In this document: one piece after another, positions 1 through 8,936 of the stretch | Numbering within the stretch: the stretch's first letter is position 1 | Layout: every line of letters starts with the position of its first letter | Source: UBA2428 sp002343545 | GTDB lineage: Bacteria > Bdellovibrionota > UBA2428 | Assembly (NCBI GenBank): GCA_937952285.1 | Contig: CALFZE010000015.1 | Span: forward strand, 42,841-106,840 | Length of the DNA stretch: 64,000 nt | Direction of reading: 5' to 3' | Notes under the pieces: generated by a model | The model's input: only the letters and a program-made list of their open reading frames with translations | What the model was told of the DNA's origin: nothing | Database searches by the model: none | Translations under genes and position numbers: made by a program

Positions 1-612
1 CTCATTGGTCATTCTTTTGGTGGAATCGTCGCACTTGAATACCTGCGCCGTTATCCGAATACATCTGGAAAGATAATTCTGGTTGATATTTCAGCCGACC
101 TGATAGCCGCTTTTAACTATCAAGTTAATAGAGCGTTGGAGGTAGCGCAGGTTGCATTTCCCCAACATAAAGAAGCTCTTTCGAGAATTACCGCTTCGGG
201 CGAAGCCCCGTCCAAAAAACTTGATTCAGTGTATTCTCTTGTAGGTAGAGTTCCCTTGCAGAGACAATTGCTTTTCGTATCAGACTTGATACAGGCCAAA
301 CAAGAAGCGTGGGACGAAGAGTCTGGTCTGCAAGAGAAAGCCGCGGGCATACCAGGAAAGCTTTACGCTGGACTCGTTAAGGCCGGATATCTCGATAGCC
401 ACCACGAAGAATTGCTACAGAAAGTTCAAGTGCCCGCAGTGCTTTTTGCGGGATCGCAGAGTCATTGCATCGGACCGGCCAACATTGCCAAGGCCTCGAG
501 AGATTGGGGCATTCCAGTAAAATGGTTTGAACGGAGCGGTCACTTTGTATACGCCGATGAGCCGGAGAAATTTACTGCTGAAGTCGAGAAATTCTTGCGA
601 GAATATCCCTAA
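1..612 (+). CDS. alpha/beta hydrolase, 5'-truncated by window edge
   Basis: The frame is open from base 1, so the N-terminus lies outside the window. Codons 3-8 read GHSFGG, the nucleophile elbow (GxSxG) with Ser at codon 5. The C-terminal SGHF motif supplies the usual catalytic His at codon 181 (bases 541-543). The position where the acid normally sits after strand 6 reads GSQSHC rather than G-x-x-D, so the third triad member is not obvious. About 203 residues are visible, with an alpha-helical cap region at codons 45-125. The substrate cannot be inferred. Base composition is clearly AT-richer than the rest of the window, shared with the recombinase remnant that follows, which suggests recent acquisition. 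Confidence 0.8.
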   Translation, partial: LIGHSFGGIVALEYLRRYPNTSGKIILVDISADLIAAFNYQVNRALEVAQVAFPQHKEALSRITASGEAPSKKLDSVYSLVGRVPLQRQLLFVSDLIQAKQEAWDEESGLQEKAAGIPGKLYAGLVKAGYLDSHHEELLQKVQVPAVLFAGSQSHCIGPANIAKASRDWGIPVKWFERSGHFVYADEPEKFTAEVEKFLREYP

Positions 613-655
613 TATTTGGGCCTAGGTCTGCGATTTAGACCTGGGATATACGAAA

Positions 656-690
656 CCCCGAAAGCCATTTCTGACCTTCGGGGCTTTTGC
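656..690 (+). terminator. Rho-independent terminator after hydrolase
   Basis: CCCCGAA (656-662) pairs with TTCGGGG (677-683) and is followed by CTTTTGCTGT. It lies 44 bases after the hydrolase stop. A second short stem (AGGTCT/AGACCT, about 626-642) sits between the stop and this hairpin. Confidence 0.6.
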
Positions 691-751
691 TGTCAAAAGT
701 CTGAGTTCTGACGGGCAGATTTAGGCCCGTTTTCTAGGGACTAAGTCGCTC

Positions 752-981
752 CACAACTCTTTGCGCCAACTCTGCAGGATGAAATGAGCTGCATAACAAA
801 CTTACTAGCTCGTGGAGAATCGCTAGCACGGGTTATGGCCATCGTTGGGCACTCCGACATGGAAACCACCAACGTCTATCTTCGCAAGGCTGGCATTGAG
901 CTTAAAGGCGGCACCGAGAAACTTGGGTATAGAATTCCAAGCGTCACAGGTGCCGAGATTTTGCAGTTCCAAAGATCCTAA
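752..981 (+). pseudogene. tyrosine recombinase/integrase C-terminal remnant
   Basis: From 784 the frame encodes a phage-integrase C-terminus: SCITNLLARGE, then IVGHSDMETTNVYL with the conserved His of GHS and a Tyr placed like the nucleophile. Just upstream, in another frame (752-766), H-N-S-L-R resembles the conserved HxLR box. About 20 bases separate it from SCITN, so the two halves are out of frame. Nothing resembling the N-terminal half is present upstream, where a terminator lies instead. This is therefore a 3' fragment with a frameshift, not a working integrase. The surrounding non-coding stretch 613-1164 contains nothing else I can identify. Confidence 0.7.
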
Positions 982-1164
982 GTCCGCGACAAAACTTCGC
1001 GCTGCTACTTTTTGCTTCTACCCCTAAGCTAGAGAGGGAGGAGGCATTAAGAATTTCAATGACTTGATAACGGCAGGAGCAGGGACCATCCCTCTCCGCC
1101 ACTCTGAGGCTTCCGTCAAAATATCGCCCCTCAAAGCTCTCTGGATTGGCGATAACCTCACTCC

Positions 1165-1711
1165 ATGGCCAAAGACGTTTTGCGCAACCTCGTGAATGGC
1201 ATCCTGGTTGGCCTGGGTCTCGTGGGGATCCTTCGCCCGGCCGAAGCCTTCGACTGCCGCCGAGCGATCGCCATCGCGCTTTTCGGCGAACGAACGGTGC
1301 TCGCCCGCGAGCTGGCCGAACAAGCCCGCGCGCAGACGATGGCGCAAATTCGCCGGCAATTCGAAACCGCGAAGTTTCCGATCAACGGGGGCGGTTCGCC
1401 CGACCCACGCGGCGTCGCCCCATCGCCCCCACTTGGGCGAGGATCTTCTGTACGTCGAGGTCTGGTTTCCCGAATCGGAATTCGCCTTGGATCTGCCGCC
1501 CCTGCGGGCTTTGATGAAGAATCTCGATCAAGGTCGAGGGAATCCCCGGGCCAAGCCGGAAGCCTTCGAAATCGTCCCGGGGGTTTGGGCCGTTCTCAAT
1601 CACACCGAGACCTCGCGAAGCCGTCTCGATACCGCAGTCTACCGACTTTTCGAAGACGAAGCCTCGGCCCAAGCTTTTCAGGCTCGGCACACCCCCGCGC
1701 AATATCCCTAG
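1165..1711 (+). pseudogene. frameshifted secreted protein of unknown function
   Basis: Two frames together make one plausible protein. From ATG 1165 the first frame encodes a hydrophobic signal sequence ending near PAEA, then a charged helix (about residues 30-75, ending near FPINGG). That frame then turns into arginine/serine-rich nonsense. From about 1430 the +1-shifted frame encodes GEDLLYVEVWFPESEF and continues as natural-looking sequence to the TAG at 1711. The shift falls between about 1385 and 1430, near a run of five G at about 1386. The cause is either a real inactivating indel or a sequencing error. Family not recognised. The membrane-protein gene at 1724 follows closely. Confidence 0.55.
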
Positions 1712-1723
1712 GCGACCGCTGGG

Positions 1724-2155
1724 ATGGGTAAGTCAGGGCTCGGGAAGACGCTTCTCATCCTCTCGACGTTCGCCTTCGTGCAAAGTCCTCTGCTCGTGAA
1801 CCTGCAGCTCTTGGCCAAGCGGCCCGAGCTCTTGCCGGACTTCAGCTATCACCGACCGCTCTTCGATCTCGTGACGACGGCGGTCGCGGGCCTTTACCTT
1901 ATCGGCAAGTGGAAGCATTTCGGCACCGCGCCGTGGTGGCGAGGCTTCGCCGCCATGGCCCTCGGCTACCTCGCGTTAAAGGGCTTCGGCCTCTACCACG
2001 ATCACACGGTCTACGTGATCGCGCGCGCGTCGGGGAGCGAAGTCGGCGGCGGGGCCGCGATGGCGCACGTGCTCCTGCTGCTCGCGCTGTGCGGCCCCCT
2101 TCAGCTCCTCAGCGTGGCCGCTTTTTCCTACGCCCCCAAAGGGAGACCGCGTTAG
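1724..2155 (+). CDS. small multi-pass membrane protein, unknown function
   Basis: 143 residues with about four hydrophobic segments: roughly residues 7-28, 48-62, 76-92 and 112-134. The N-terminal segment could be mistaken for a signal peptide, but the later helices make it an integral inner-membrane protein. No catalytic motif is visible. It begins 13 bases after the broken gene at 1165-1711 and may belong to the same transcript. I do not recognise the family. Confidence 0.6.
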   Translation: MGKSGLGKTLLILSTFAFVQSPLLVNLQLLAKRPELLPDFSYHRPLFDLVTTAVAGLYLIGKWKHFGTAPWWRGFAAMALGYLALKGFGLYHDHTVYVIARASGSEVGGGAAMAHVLLLLALCGPLQLLSVAAFSYAPKGRPR

Positions 2156-2231
2156 GGGACTGGATCTCCGCGAGCCGCACGTGCTACGACCGAAGAGAGC
2201 CCCGAGATCCGGGGTTCTCTTGGGAGGATCC

Positions 2232-2582
2232 ATGAAGTTTTTCGCGCTCGCTTTGACCACCCTCTTCACGAGCTTCGGCGCTTTCGCCGCGGACTTTCCG
2301 CGTGTGCAAGATCCGACCGTCGTCACTTGCGACGAACTCAACGAGCACTTGGCCGCCGAAAAGGGCCTCGTGTTGGGCCACTGCCAAAGCGACGTCGTCG
2401 TTTCGAAGCAAGTCGCGGGCGCCCTGAAAGCCGACAAGGCTTGCCCCGCCGTACGCGGCGGCATCGCCAGCTACCAAGCTTTCTACACGCAAAGCAAAGA
2501 CGTCCTGAAGTGCACCTTGGGCATGAAGTGCGTCTACTCCGTCCGCAATCCCCCCGTCCCGAGAGACCCGCCGGGTTTCTAG
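2232..2582 (+). CDS. small secreted protein, unknown function
   Basis: 116 residues. A longer reading from 2181 is possible, but ATG 2232 has a good ribosome site (GGGAGG at about 2222-2227) and starts a clear signal peptide (MKFFALALTTLFTS, cleavage near AFA-A). The mature part has five Cys (for example VVTCDEL, GHCQS, KACPA, KCTLG, KCVYS), consistent with disulfides in the periplasm. The last codon of this gene is followed immediately by the TTG start of the acetyltransferase, so the two are probably co-translated. Confidence 0.65.
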   Translation: MKFFALALTTLFTSFGAFAADFPRVQDPTVVTCDELNEHLAAEKGLVLGHCQSDVVVSKQVAGALKADKACPAVRGGIASYQAFYTQSKDVLKCTLGMKCVYSVRNPPVPRDPPGF

Positions 2583-3470
2583 TTGTCGACGAACGACATC
2601 AAGATCGCGCCCGCGAAAGAAGCCGATCTCTCGGGGGCGGAGGCGCTCTTTCGGGATCGCTTCGGCGACGAAGCGGCCGTGCCGCCGTTTTCGGAAGCGG
2701 ACACCTTCTTCGTCGCCAAATACGACGAACAAATCGTCGGGGCCGGCGCTTTGTTCACGAGTTTTTTGCACCGAGAGATCCCGAGGGTCGCCATCGCCGT
2801 CCGGGAAAAGTTCCAAAGACGGGGCATCGGGCGGGATCTTCACCGGGCACTGACTAAACGCACCGAAGGAACGCCGGGTTTTGACGGCGCTTGTTTTGAC
2901 GACGATGCCGATGCCATCGGTTTTCTTTCGCGTTTGGGTTACCGGCCCTCCCTCGATTGTTTTATTCCCGTCGTCGATACGGCCGCCGGCGTGAGCGATG
3001 GCGCCTTACCCACGGGCATCGAAATCGCTTCGTTCGCCTCGGCCGCCAACCCGATCGAGAGAAAATCGAGCCTGGACTTTCTCGTCGCGAGTTACATCCG
3101 CACTCACCACTGGAGCCCCGTTGCGATCGGCCCCAACGACCCGCTTTGGGAGAAGATCGCTTTCCGCGGACTCCGCGACGACTTCAGCCTCGTCGCCCGA
3201 CGCGACGGCAAAATCGTGGGTGCCTCGACGGCTCACGTCGAAGAGAAGGCGCTTCAGATCCGCTGGGTCTTCGCCCCCTTCCCCGACGCTTCCCAAGAAT
3301 TGGAAATCCTGAAAGGCCTCGTCGGCGCTCAGCTTGCGCGGGCGCACGAGTCGGGACTCGAAACGGCGACCTTCGAATGCGACTCCACGGACCCCGTCCT
3401 GTTCCAGATTCCGAGGCATTTGAAAGTCCTGAGCGCCAAAACCTGGCGGCGCTTCCGCTACGCCCCCTAG
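2583..3470 (+). CDS. GNAT-family N-acetyltransferase (probable tandem GNAT)
   Basis: 295 residues starting at a TTG directly abutting the previous stop. Residues about 62-85 match GNAT motif A for acetyl-CoA binding (RVAIAVREKFQRRGIGR, with the RRGIG pyrophosphate loop). A second, more divergent GNAT-like unit follows at about 150-290 (KIVGASTAHVEEKALQIRWVFA), giving the two-lobed length. The acyl acceptor cannot be inferred. Confidence 0.75.
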   Translation: MSTNDIKIAPAKEADLSGAEALFRDRFGDEAAVPPFSEADTFFVAKYDEQIVGAGALFTSFLHREIPRVAIAVREKFQRRGIGRDLHRALTKRTEGTPGFDGACFDDDADAIGFLSRLGYRPSLDCFIPVVDTAAGVSDGALPTGIEIASFASAANPIERKSSLDFLVASYIRTHHWSPVAIGPNDPLWEKIAFRGLRDDFSLVARRDGKIVGASTAHVEEKALQIRWVFAPFPDASQELEILKGLVGAQLARAHESGLETATFECDSTDPVLFQIPRHLKVLSAKTWRRFRYAP

Positions 3471-3513
3471 ACGACGCCTTGCGCTTCGCCACGGGGAGAT
3501 CCAGAATGGCGGG

Positions 3514-3903
3514 ATGCTCGAAGGAAGTTGCCACTGCGGCTCGGTCACGTGGAGCTACGAACCCAAGATCGACGGCGTCACGGCCTGTAATTGCACGCTC
3601 TGCCGCCGCTACGGCGCGCTTTGGGCCTACGGCCACCTGGGCGAAGGCATCGAGGTCTCGGGAGCGACGAACGCGTACGCGCGCAAGATCAACGCCTATC
3701 ACTTCTGCCGCAGCTGCGGCGGCATCGCGTACTACCTCGCCCACGCCCCGAACGCCGAGGGCCGTCGTCGCATCGCCGTGAACCTGCGCCTCGTTTCGGA
3801 TCCGGGCGCCATCGCGGGCCTGCCGATCGACCATTTCGACGGACTCGACAAGTTCGACGATCTCCCCCGCGACGGACGTTGCGTGAAGGACCTTTGGTTT
3901 TAG
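3514..3903 (+). CDS. GFA/CENP-V family zinc protein
   Basis: 129 residues. It opens with MLEGSCHCGSVTW, the GFA CxCG zinc signature, then ACNCTLCRR (CxCxxC) and FCRSCGGI, giving the Cys set expected for the two Zn sites of glutathione-dependent formaldehyde-activating enzyme-like proteins. Most members of the family are of unknown substrate, so no formaldehyde role is claimed. The Cys-rich secreted protein at 3906 follows after two bases. Confidence 0.85.
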   Translation: MLEGSCHCGSVTWSYEPKIDGVTACNCTLCRRYGALWAYGHLGEGIEVSGATNAYARKINAYHFCRSCGGIAYYLAHAPNAEGRRRIAVNLRLVSDPGAIAGLPIDHFDGLDKFDDLPRDGRCVKDLWF

Positions 3904-3905
3904 CG

Positions 3906-4235
3906 ATGAGAACGCTGGGATTGCTCGCGTTTGTCCTTTGCTCCTCGTCCGCGCTCGCGGCGCCGACGCGCGGAAAAGCGAAGCCGGGAGCCTCGGCGGA
4001 CGCCCCCGCCTGCGCCACCCTCGGCCAGGGGCTGGTCCCCGCGGGCGGCGGGCCCCCCGGCTCGACGGGCTTCGCGAACGAATGCTGCGCGGGGCTCAAG
4101 CACGTCGAAGCCAAGGACGCCTGCGGCGAAGCCTACGGCGGCTACGCCGGGCAATGCCTCGCGTGCGGCGACCAGAAGTGCGATCGGCAGTTCGAGAACG
4201 CCTGCAACTGCCCGACGGACTGCCGAAAGCCCTAA
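3906..4235 (+). CDS. small Cys-rich secreted protein
   Basis: 109 residues with an N-terminal signal peptide (MRTLGLLAFVLCSSSALA) and about nine Cys in the mature region (ECCAG, DACGE, QCLACGDQKC, NACNCPTDC). This pattern suggests a disulfide-stabilised exported domain rather than an iron-sulfur protein. It starts two bases after the GFA gene and is convergent with the phosphoesterase. Family not recognised. Confidence 0.6.
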   Translation: MRTLGLLAFVLCSSSALAAPTRGKAKPGASADAPACATLGQGLVPAGGGPPGSTGFANECCAGLKHVEAKDACGEAYGGYAGQCLACGDQKCDRQFENACNCPTDCRKP

Positions 4236-4238
4236 GCG

Positions 4239-5312
4239 CTAGAGCTCCGGCCGGTAGATCCCGTCGGAAACGCGCTCGTAGCGAACGAGCGGGGAGCGCA
4301 CGTCGATGCTCGCGGGAAAACTCGAAAGGGGCATCGCGAGGCCGTCCGCGCCCCGTACGACGCTCATCTGGATCGTGCCATCATCCCTGAAGTTGAGAAT
4401 CGCGAAACCGCGCGGAGAGACGCGCGCTTGGCCGTAGAGCTTGCGGGGAGAATGCGCGCAGGGGAGCGAAAGAATCTTGAGCTCGCGTCCGTCGGACTTG
4501 CGAACGAGGCGACCCGGGTAGGGCGCGTGCGAGTGGCCCGCGACCAGCAGGTCTACCCGCGCGTCCATGAGCAGGTCCACGAGGCCGTCCGGACGACCGA
4601 CCTGTTCGCGGTCGAGCACGGCCGAGTACTTGGACCCGACGCTGGGATCGAGGACCGGGTACGGCGGCACGTGACCGTAGACGACGCGAAAGCGGGCGGC
4701 GCGGGCGAGGGGCGAATTCAGCAGGCCTTTCAGCCAAGCCTTTTGCCGCTCGCCTTCCGAGAGACGATGGGTGCGGGTGCTGCGAAGCACGACGAACAAG
4801 GCGTCGCGAACGCGGTAGGCCCAGTAATAAGGGTAGCGATCCTCGACGCCCGGTACGCGCAGCCGCTCGACGCCGAGCGCGGGCTCCCGCTCGTTCCAGA
4901 ATCTCTCGAAACCCGCGTTCTCGAGCCGAAAGGTTTCGCGGCTCGCGGCCGTCACGTCGGGCGCGTCGTGGTTGCCCGGTGCGACCGCCACGCTCGCGAG
5001 CTTCCTCAGAGGAAGGAAGAAGCGCCTTTCGAACTCGAGCCACATTCTCGAGACGACCCCGGCGTAGTCGTTCCCGCGAAAACGCAGGCACTCCCCGTGG
5101 ACGAGGTCGCCGGGCAGGAAAACGTGATCGAAGGGAGCCTCATTCAAGAGACTCCGCAGAACCCCCAAAGAAGTCGACGGGTAGTTCGGCTGGCATTCCG
5201 TGCCGTTCAAGTCCGATAAAACCCCCACCCTCAGATCGGCACGGGAAGCCGCCACGGGGAGGATCAGCGAGAGCAATAAAGAGCGTCGGAGCGTTCCCAT
5301 CGGGGTCCACAT
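4239..5312 (-). CDS. exported calcineurin-like metallophosphoesterase
   Basis: 357 residues with a signal sequence. The dinuclear-metal motifs appear in order: SDLNG (Asp34; the usual D-x-H has Asn at 36), GD 68-69, GNHD 113-116, YGH with His214, and GHSH 259-262. This is a near-complete set for a periplasmic phosphodiesterase or phosphatase. The Asn in motif I is a natural variant in some family members but could alter metal preference. ATG 5312 was chosen because AAGGA lies 10 bases upstream; ATG 5300 is the alternative. It is divergent from the secreted protein at 5434. Confidence 0.85.
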   Translation of the reverse strand: MWTPMGTLRRSLLLSLILPVAASRADLRVGVLSDLNGTECQPNYPSTSLGVLRSLLNEAPFDHVFLPGDLVHGECLRFRGNDYAGVVSRMWLEFERRFFLPLRKLASVAVAPGNHDAPDVTAASRETFRLENAGFERFWNEREPALGVERLRVPGVEDRYPYYWAYRVRDALFVVLRSTRTHRLSEGERQKAWLKGLLNSPLARAARFRVVYGHVPPYPVLDPSVGSKYSAVLDREQVGRPDGLVDLLMDARVDLLVAGHSHAPYPGRLVRKSDGRELKILSLPCAHSPRKLYGQARVSPRGFAILNFRDDGTIQMSVVRGADGLAMPLSSFPASIDVRSPLVRYERVSDGIYRPEL

Positions 5313-5433
5313 TAAAGGCAAATCCTTGATCTCACATCCCCCTTGGCGGAATCACGAAGATCCGGGCCCGGTCGCGGCCTTTCGATCGCGAAAGGAATTG
5401 ATCCGGCCTTGCCGTTCGCATATCGCCGAACGC

Positions 5434-7341
5434 ATGTCGAAGCCCCTTCTCCTTTCCCTCTCCCTTTTGTTGTCGACCGGCCTCGCCCACGCGGACGAAG
5501 CGGGCAAACCCGTCGTCACCCCCGTGGCGTGCAACGATGCCTTTTCGTCGGTCGACGCGCTTTGCAAGCTCTTCCAGCAGTTCGGTTCGGCGGTGGGCTG
5601 CAAGGTCACCGCGAACAACTGCGTGAAGGGCACGCAGGAGCTCTACCTCGGCGCGCACCTTGGCGGCGGTAACGCGAGCACGATGTGGAACGGTCTCGGC
5701 GGCTACGCCATCCCCCACACCGCGGCGAATCTTTGCCTCCTCCGCGACATGAAGGACGCCCCCATCGTCTCGAAGGCCGTCGCGTCCACCGCGCTCGGCA
5801 ACGTCGCCATGGAACAGACCGTCCAGTTCGCTTCTTTCGATCCGAAGACGCTCAGCTGGTCGGGCTACCACCGCGGTCGCGCTTGCGTCCCGGCCATCGG
5901 CTGCCTCGACGTCTTCACGCAGAAGATCACGGCCCGCGCCGTCAAGTCGAACGCCCCGGGCGCGAAAGCGGGAGCCTTCGAGATCGTCTCGGTTCACGGC
6001 CTCGACGTGAGCGCCGACGGCCTAAGCCAAGGCTTCGCCGTCGAGATCCCCACCCTCAGCGTCGTCACTCCCTACGGCGTCGTTTCGGCCAAGCCGGGCT
6101 TCGGGATCGCGCGCGCGATGGGCTTCAGCCTCGCTCCCTACGCGAACGGCAACTACCGATCGCTCGTGACGGGTCCGTGGGGCAAGGCGAAGGTCGCCGA
6201 AGTCTACGGCCGCACCCCCGGCCTCAAAGTCAGCCAGCTCAACCCGACCTACCTCGCGACGGGCGGAAGCTGGATCGACAACCGGACCATCGGCTTCCAG
6301 TCGCAAGTCGGCTTCGGCTCCCGCGACGTGAACCCCAAGCACGCCGTCTGGGCCCCGGCCGCCGGCGACTACCCCGCGCGTCCCGACGAAGTCTCGGGCC
6401 CCGCGCGCTCGGGCGCCGAGAAGACCCCGAACGCCTCGATGGGCGCCGAGGTCAACATCAAGTACTCGCCCGTGGAACTCCTGCCCGAGGTCATCCGCGA
6501 CAACCCCTTCGTGAAGATCAACTTCTCGATCTTCGCGAAGCCCCTCGTGCAAACGGGCTTCTCCTCGCAGTTCAACATCCTGAACTACGAGATCGCGAAG
6601 GGCGATAAGCTCGTCGCGCCCGCGGGCCCCATCGACTACCGCGTGACGAGCATGGACCAATACAAGGGCATCAAGATCGCCGCGGCTTCGTCGTCGGTCG
6701 CGCGCGTCGCCCTCGAGGCGGGCGTCGACCTGGATCTGCGCCTGGTCGTTCCCTTGCCGTGGCCGCTCGACGACATCGACGTGACCCTTATCAACGTCCA
6801 CCCGCGCACGACCCTGCTCGAAAGCGTCGTCGACGGCCAGGGCCAAGGAAACCGCTCGGCCTCCGCGACTTCGCAGGCTTCGCTCGCGGGCCACAACATG
6901 AACGGCGAGTGGTTCCAGAGCTACCAACGCCTGAACGGTGGCGCCGCCGCTTCGGGCCGCAAGCAGGTCGAGCAGTGCCTGGCCTCGCCGGCCGCGAGCG
7001 CACCCGCGCCGGCCGCGCCGAGCTACCAGCCCGGCAAGCCCGAAGACCTCCTCAAGATCGTGAAGTATCCCTGCAACATCTGCGTGGGCACGGAAGGCTT
7101 CAGCTACCAGGACGAGAACAACGTCACGCACAAGATCCCCAGATTCCTGAGCTGGCTTTTCCAGGCTTCGCAGCAGAACCGCCCGGCGGGGGCTCGCTGG
7201 AGCTGCACGCGCGTCTCGCAGTCGGGTTGCCACGACATGTGCCACTACGACACGAACACGAACAAGCTCACGGTCGAGCAAACCGCCGTCGAGATGATCG
7301 CGGCCGGTACGGCCCGCAACATGCCGGCCCGCTGCCGTTAA
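5434..7341 (+). CDS. large secreted protein, unknown function
   Basis: 635 residues. The open frame extends upstream to 5200, but ATG 5434 begins a canonical signal peptide (MSKPLLLSLSLLLSTGLAHA, cleavage before DE). The mature protein is rich in Gly, Asn and aromatic residues with alternating hydrophobic stretches at about 150-450, which suggests extended beta structure. Cys cluster at both ends (CNDAF, DALCKLF, GCKVTANNC; then YPCNICVG, WSCTRVSQSGCHDMC). Such terminal Cys groups suggest disulfide-closed N- and C-terminal modules. No enzyme motif is recognised. The intergenic region with the divergent phosphoesterase (5313-5433) should contain both promoters. Confidence 0.65.
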   Translation: MSKPLLLSLSLLLSTGLAHADEAGKPVVTPVACNDAFSSVDALCKLFQQFGSAVGCKVTANNCVKGTQELYLGAHLGGGNASTMWNGLGGYAIPHTAANLCLLRDMKDAPIVSKAVASTALGNVAMEQTVQFASFDPKTLSWSGYHRGRACVPAIGCLDVFTQKITARAVKSNAPGAKAGAFEIVSVHGLDVSADGLSQGFAVEIPTLSVVTPYGVVSAKPGFGIARAMGFSLAPYANGNYRSLVTGPWGKAKVAEVYGRTPGLKVSQLNPTYLATGGSWIDNRTIGFQSQVGFGSRDVNPKHAVWAPAAGDYPARPDEVSGPARSGAEKTPNASMGAEVNIKYSPVELLPEVIRDNPFVKINFSIFAKPLVQTGFSSQFNILNYEIAKGDKLVAPAGPIDYRVTSMDQYKGIKIAAASSSVARVALEAGVDLDLRLVVPLPWPLDDIDVTLINVHPRTTLLESVVDGQGQGNRSASATSQASLAGHNMNGEWFQSYQRLNGGAAASGRKQVEQCLASPAASAPAPAAPSYQPGKPEDLLKIVKYPCNICVGTEGFSYQDENNVTHKIPRFLSWLFQASQQNRPAGARWSCTRVSQSGCHDMCHYDTNTNKLTVEQTAVEMIAAGTARNMPARCR

Positions 7342-7475
7342 GCTTCGGACCGCGGCGGTCGAAACGCCACGGAAAAAAGGGACGCGTGTTGAGAGTTGTC
7401 CCCTCGCTTGTTTTTCTTCGATTTGGGATCGAATTTTCTTTAGACTGGCCGCCTTAACCGAGAAAGGCGGTCACC

Positions 7476-8366
7476 ATGAACAAATTCTTCCCTCTCTTCT
7501 TCTCCGTCGTGACGACGCTCTCGGTCGGTGCTGAGCCTCCGGCCGTCCCCGAGGAAGCGGATACGATACGGGAATCCGCCCCTACGACCGTTCCGGAGAA
7601 CCTCGACAAGATTTTGGAGGCCGAGATCGCGGCCCGCGTGAAGAACGACCGCGCGGCCGAAGTCCAGGCCGCGAAGGATCGCGGCGAGACCGCGCCTCCG
7701 CCGGCTCCCGCCTATTTCTTCGTTCCCTTCGCGTACCAAAGCCGCAAGAATCCGGCGTCGGATTCCCATACTTTCGCGAGCTTCGTCGCGGTCGAGACGA
7801 ACGGCAAGCAGCATTGGGCCACGATCAGTTGGCTCCCCGCGGATTTCAACGAGCCCCTGCCGGAGTCGACCCCCGAAGCGCCGCTCAAGAAGGGCATCTG
7901 CGTCGGCTTCCGAGATTTGCTCACGGCCGCCGCCCGCGAAGTCCTCGGCAATCCCTGCGAGCCGGTGCCCGCCAAGAACTACCAAGATCTTCGCACGAGC
8001 CTGGCGTGGGCTCGCGAGTACAATCGACAGCTCGCCATCTGGGGCCCCTACCGCGTGAAGGAAGAGCTCTACGCCTTGGGCATGGAGCGGGTGCGCCAGC
8101 TGGCCGAAGGCCGGCTGCTTTATCTCGCGGACGACCGCAAGACGCGCTCGCCGCGCGAGACGACCGCGATGAACTGCATGAGCGCGGTCGGCGATTTGCC
8201 CGGCACCTTTGACCGGGGCCGAAACATCGCGCCCTACGGAATCTGGGGCATCAAAGGAACGCAGAACGTGCTCGCGCACTACCTCGCGAACCTGAGCGGC
8301 GGATTCCTCGACCCCATCCGGCCGAAGGAGTACCGGCTCTACGCCGGCGACTCCCGCGCGCCTTAA
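7476..8366 (+). CDS. secreted protein, unknown function
   Basis: 296 residues with a signal peptide (MNKFFPLFFSVVTTLSVGAE) and a ribosome site AAGGCGG seven bases before ATG. After a Pro/Glu-rich linker and an acidic helix (residues about 40-70) the rest is globular, with the characteristic segments HTFASFVAV, KQHWATISWLP and ETTAMNCMSAVGD. Those include a His, a Trp-rich strand and a Cys, but I cannot assign a fold. It is convergent with the AHSA1 gene, with only 12 bases between stops. Confidence 0.6.
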   Translation: MNKFFPLFFSVVTTLSVGAEPPAVPEEADTIRESAPTTVPENLDKILEAEIAARVKNDRAAEVQAAKDRGETAPPPAPAYFFVPFAYQSRKNPASDSHTFASFVAVETNGKQHWATISWLPADFNEPLPESTPEAPLKKGICVGFRDLLTAAAREVLGNPCEPVPAKNYQDLRTSLAWAREYNRQLAIWGPYRVKEELYALGMERVRQLAEGRLLYLADDRKTRSPRETTAMNCMSAVGDLPGTFDRGRNIAPYGIWGIKGTQNVLAHYLANLSGGFLDPIRPKEYRLYAGDSRAP

Positions 8367-8378
8367 CGACCAGGTTCC

Positions 8379-8855
8379 CTACTTTTTCTTCATGTGGGCG
8401 ACGAGCTGATCGAGCGCGGCGCCCCAGCCCTGCAGGAATCCCATCTCTTCGTGCTTCTTGCGGTCGGCTTCGTCCTTGTGCAAAGCCGTCGCCCGGTACC
8501 TCGTTCCCGAGCCGCTCGGCTCGAGTTCGATGATCGCCGTCATGAAGCCCTCGCCCGTGGGGCGAAACCCGGCCTTCAGGGCGTCCGTGAAGACGAGGCG
8601 CTTGTTCGGCACGACCTCGAGAAAGCAGCCCGCGTTGGGGAACTCCTGACCCTCGGGTGACTTCATCGTCGTCCGAAAGAGTCCGCCGGGACGCAGGTCG
8701 AGCTCGCAGGCGGTCGTCCGCCAAGGCGCGGGCGTGAACCAGTGCACGATGTGTTCGGGCTTCGTCCACGCTTCCCAAATCCGTTCGGGCGAAAGGTCGA
8801 CGACGCGTTCGAGTACGAGGTCCAAACGAGGATCCGAACCGTATCCGGAAGTCAT
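8379..8855 (-). CDS. SRPBCC / AHSA1-type START-like domain protein
   Basis: 158 residues from ATG 8855, which has GGAGG at a good distance; the frame reads on upstream but less convincingly. It shows the AHSA1 signature: RVVDLSPERIWEAWTKPEHIVHWF, then LRPGGLFRTTM and a C-terminal GWGAALDQLVAHM helix. These proteins form a hydrophobic cavity that binds small ligands, and many are uncharacterised. In bacteria they often sit with ArsR regulators, but none is adjacent here. Confidence 0.85.
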   Translation of the reverse strand: MTSGYGSDPRLDLVLERVVDLSPERIWEAWTKPEHIVHWFTPAPWRTTACELDLRPGGLFRTTMKSPEGQEFPNAGCFLEVVPNKRLVFTDALKAGFRPTGEGFMTAIIELEPSGSGTRYRATALHKDEADRKKHEEMGFLQGWGAALDQLVAHMKKK

Positions 8856-8868
8856 GTCTTGTTTCCTC

Positions 8869-8916
8869 CAAAAAAAGAGAAAAAGCCCCCGCCCCACTTT
8901 AACGTGGGGCGGGGGC
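8869..8916 (-). terminator. strong Rho-independent terminator of OmpA-like gene
   Basis: A perfect 13-bp GC stem (8885-8897 with 8904-8916, six-base loop) is followed on the minus strand by an almost unbroken T tract (8869-8884). It lies just downstream of the lipoprotein that ends at 8937 and upstream of the AHSA1 start, insulating the two. Confidence 0.9.
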
Positions 8917-8936
8917 GGTCGGAAGTCGGGATTCGA

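Noticed and set aside
5200..5433. N-terminal extension of the secreted protein at 5434
   Set aside because: Extension precedes a perfect signal peptide and overlaps the divergent phosphoesterase start; internal ATG 5434 is the plausible start.
7348..7360. GACCGC-G-GCGGTC palindrome after the gene ending at 7341
   Set aside because: No T tract or second element follows; too short to claim a terminator or operator.
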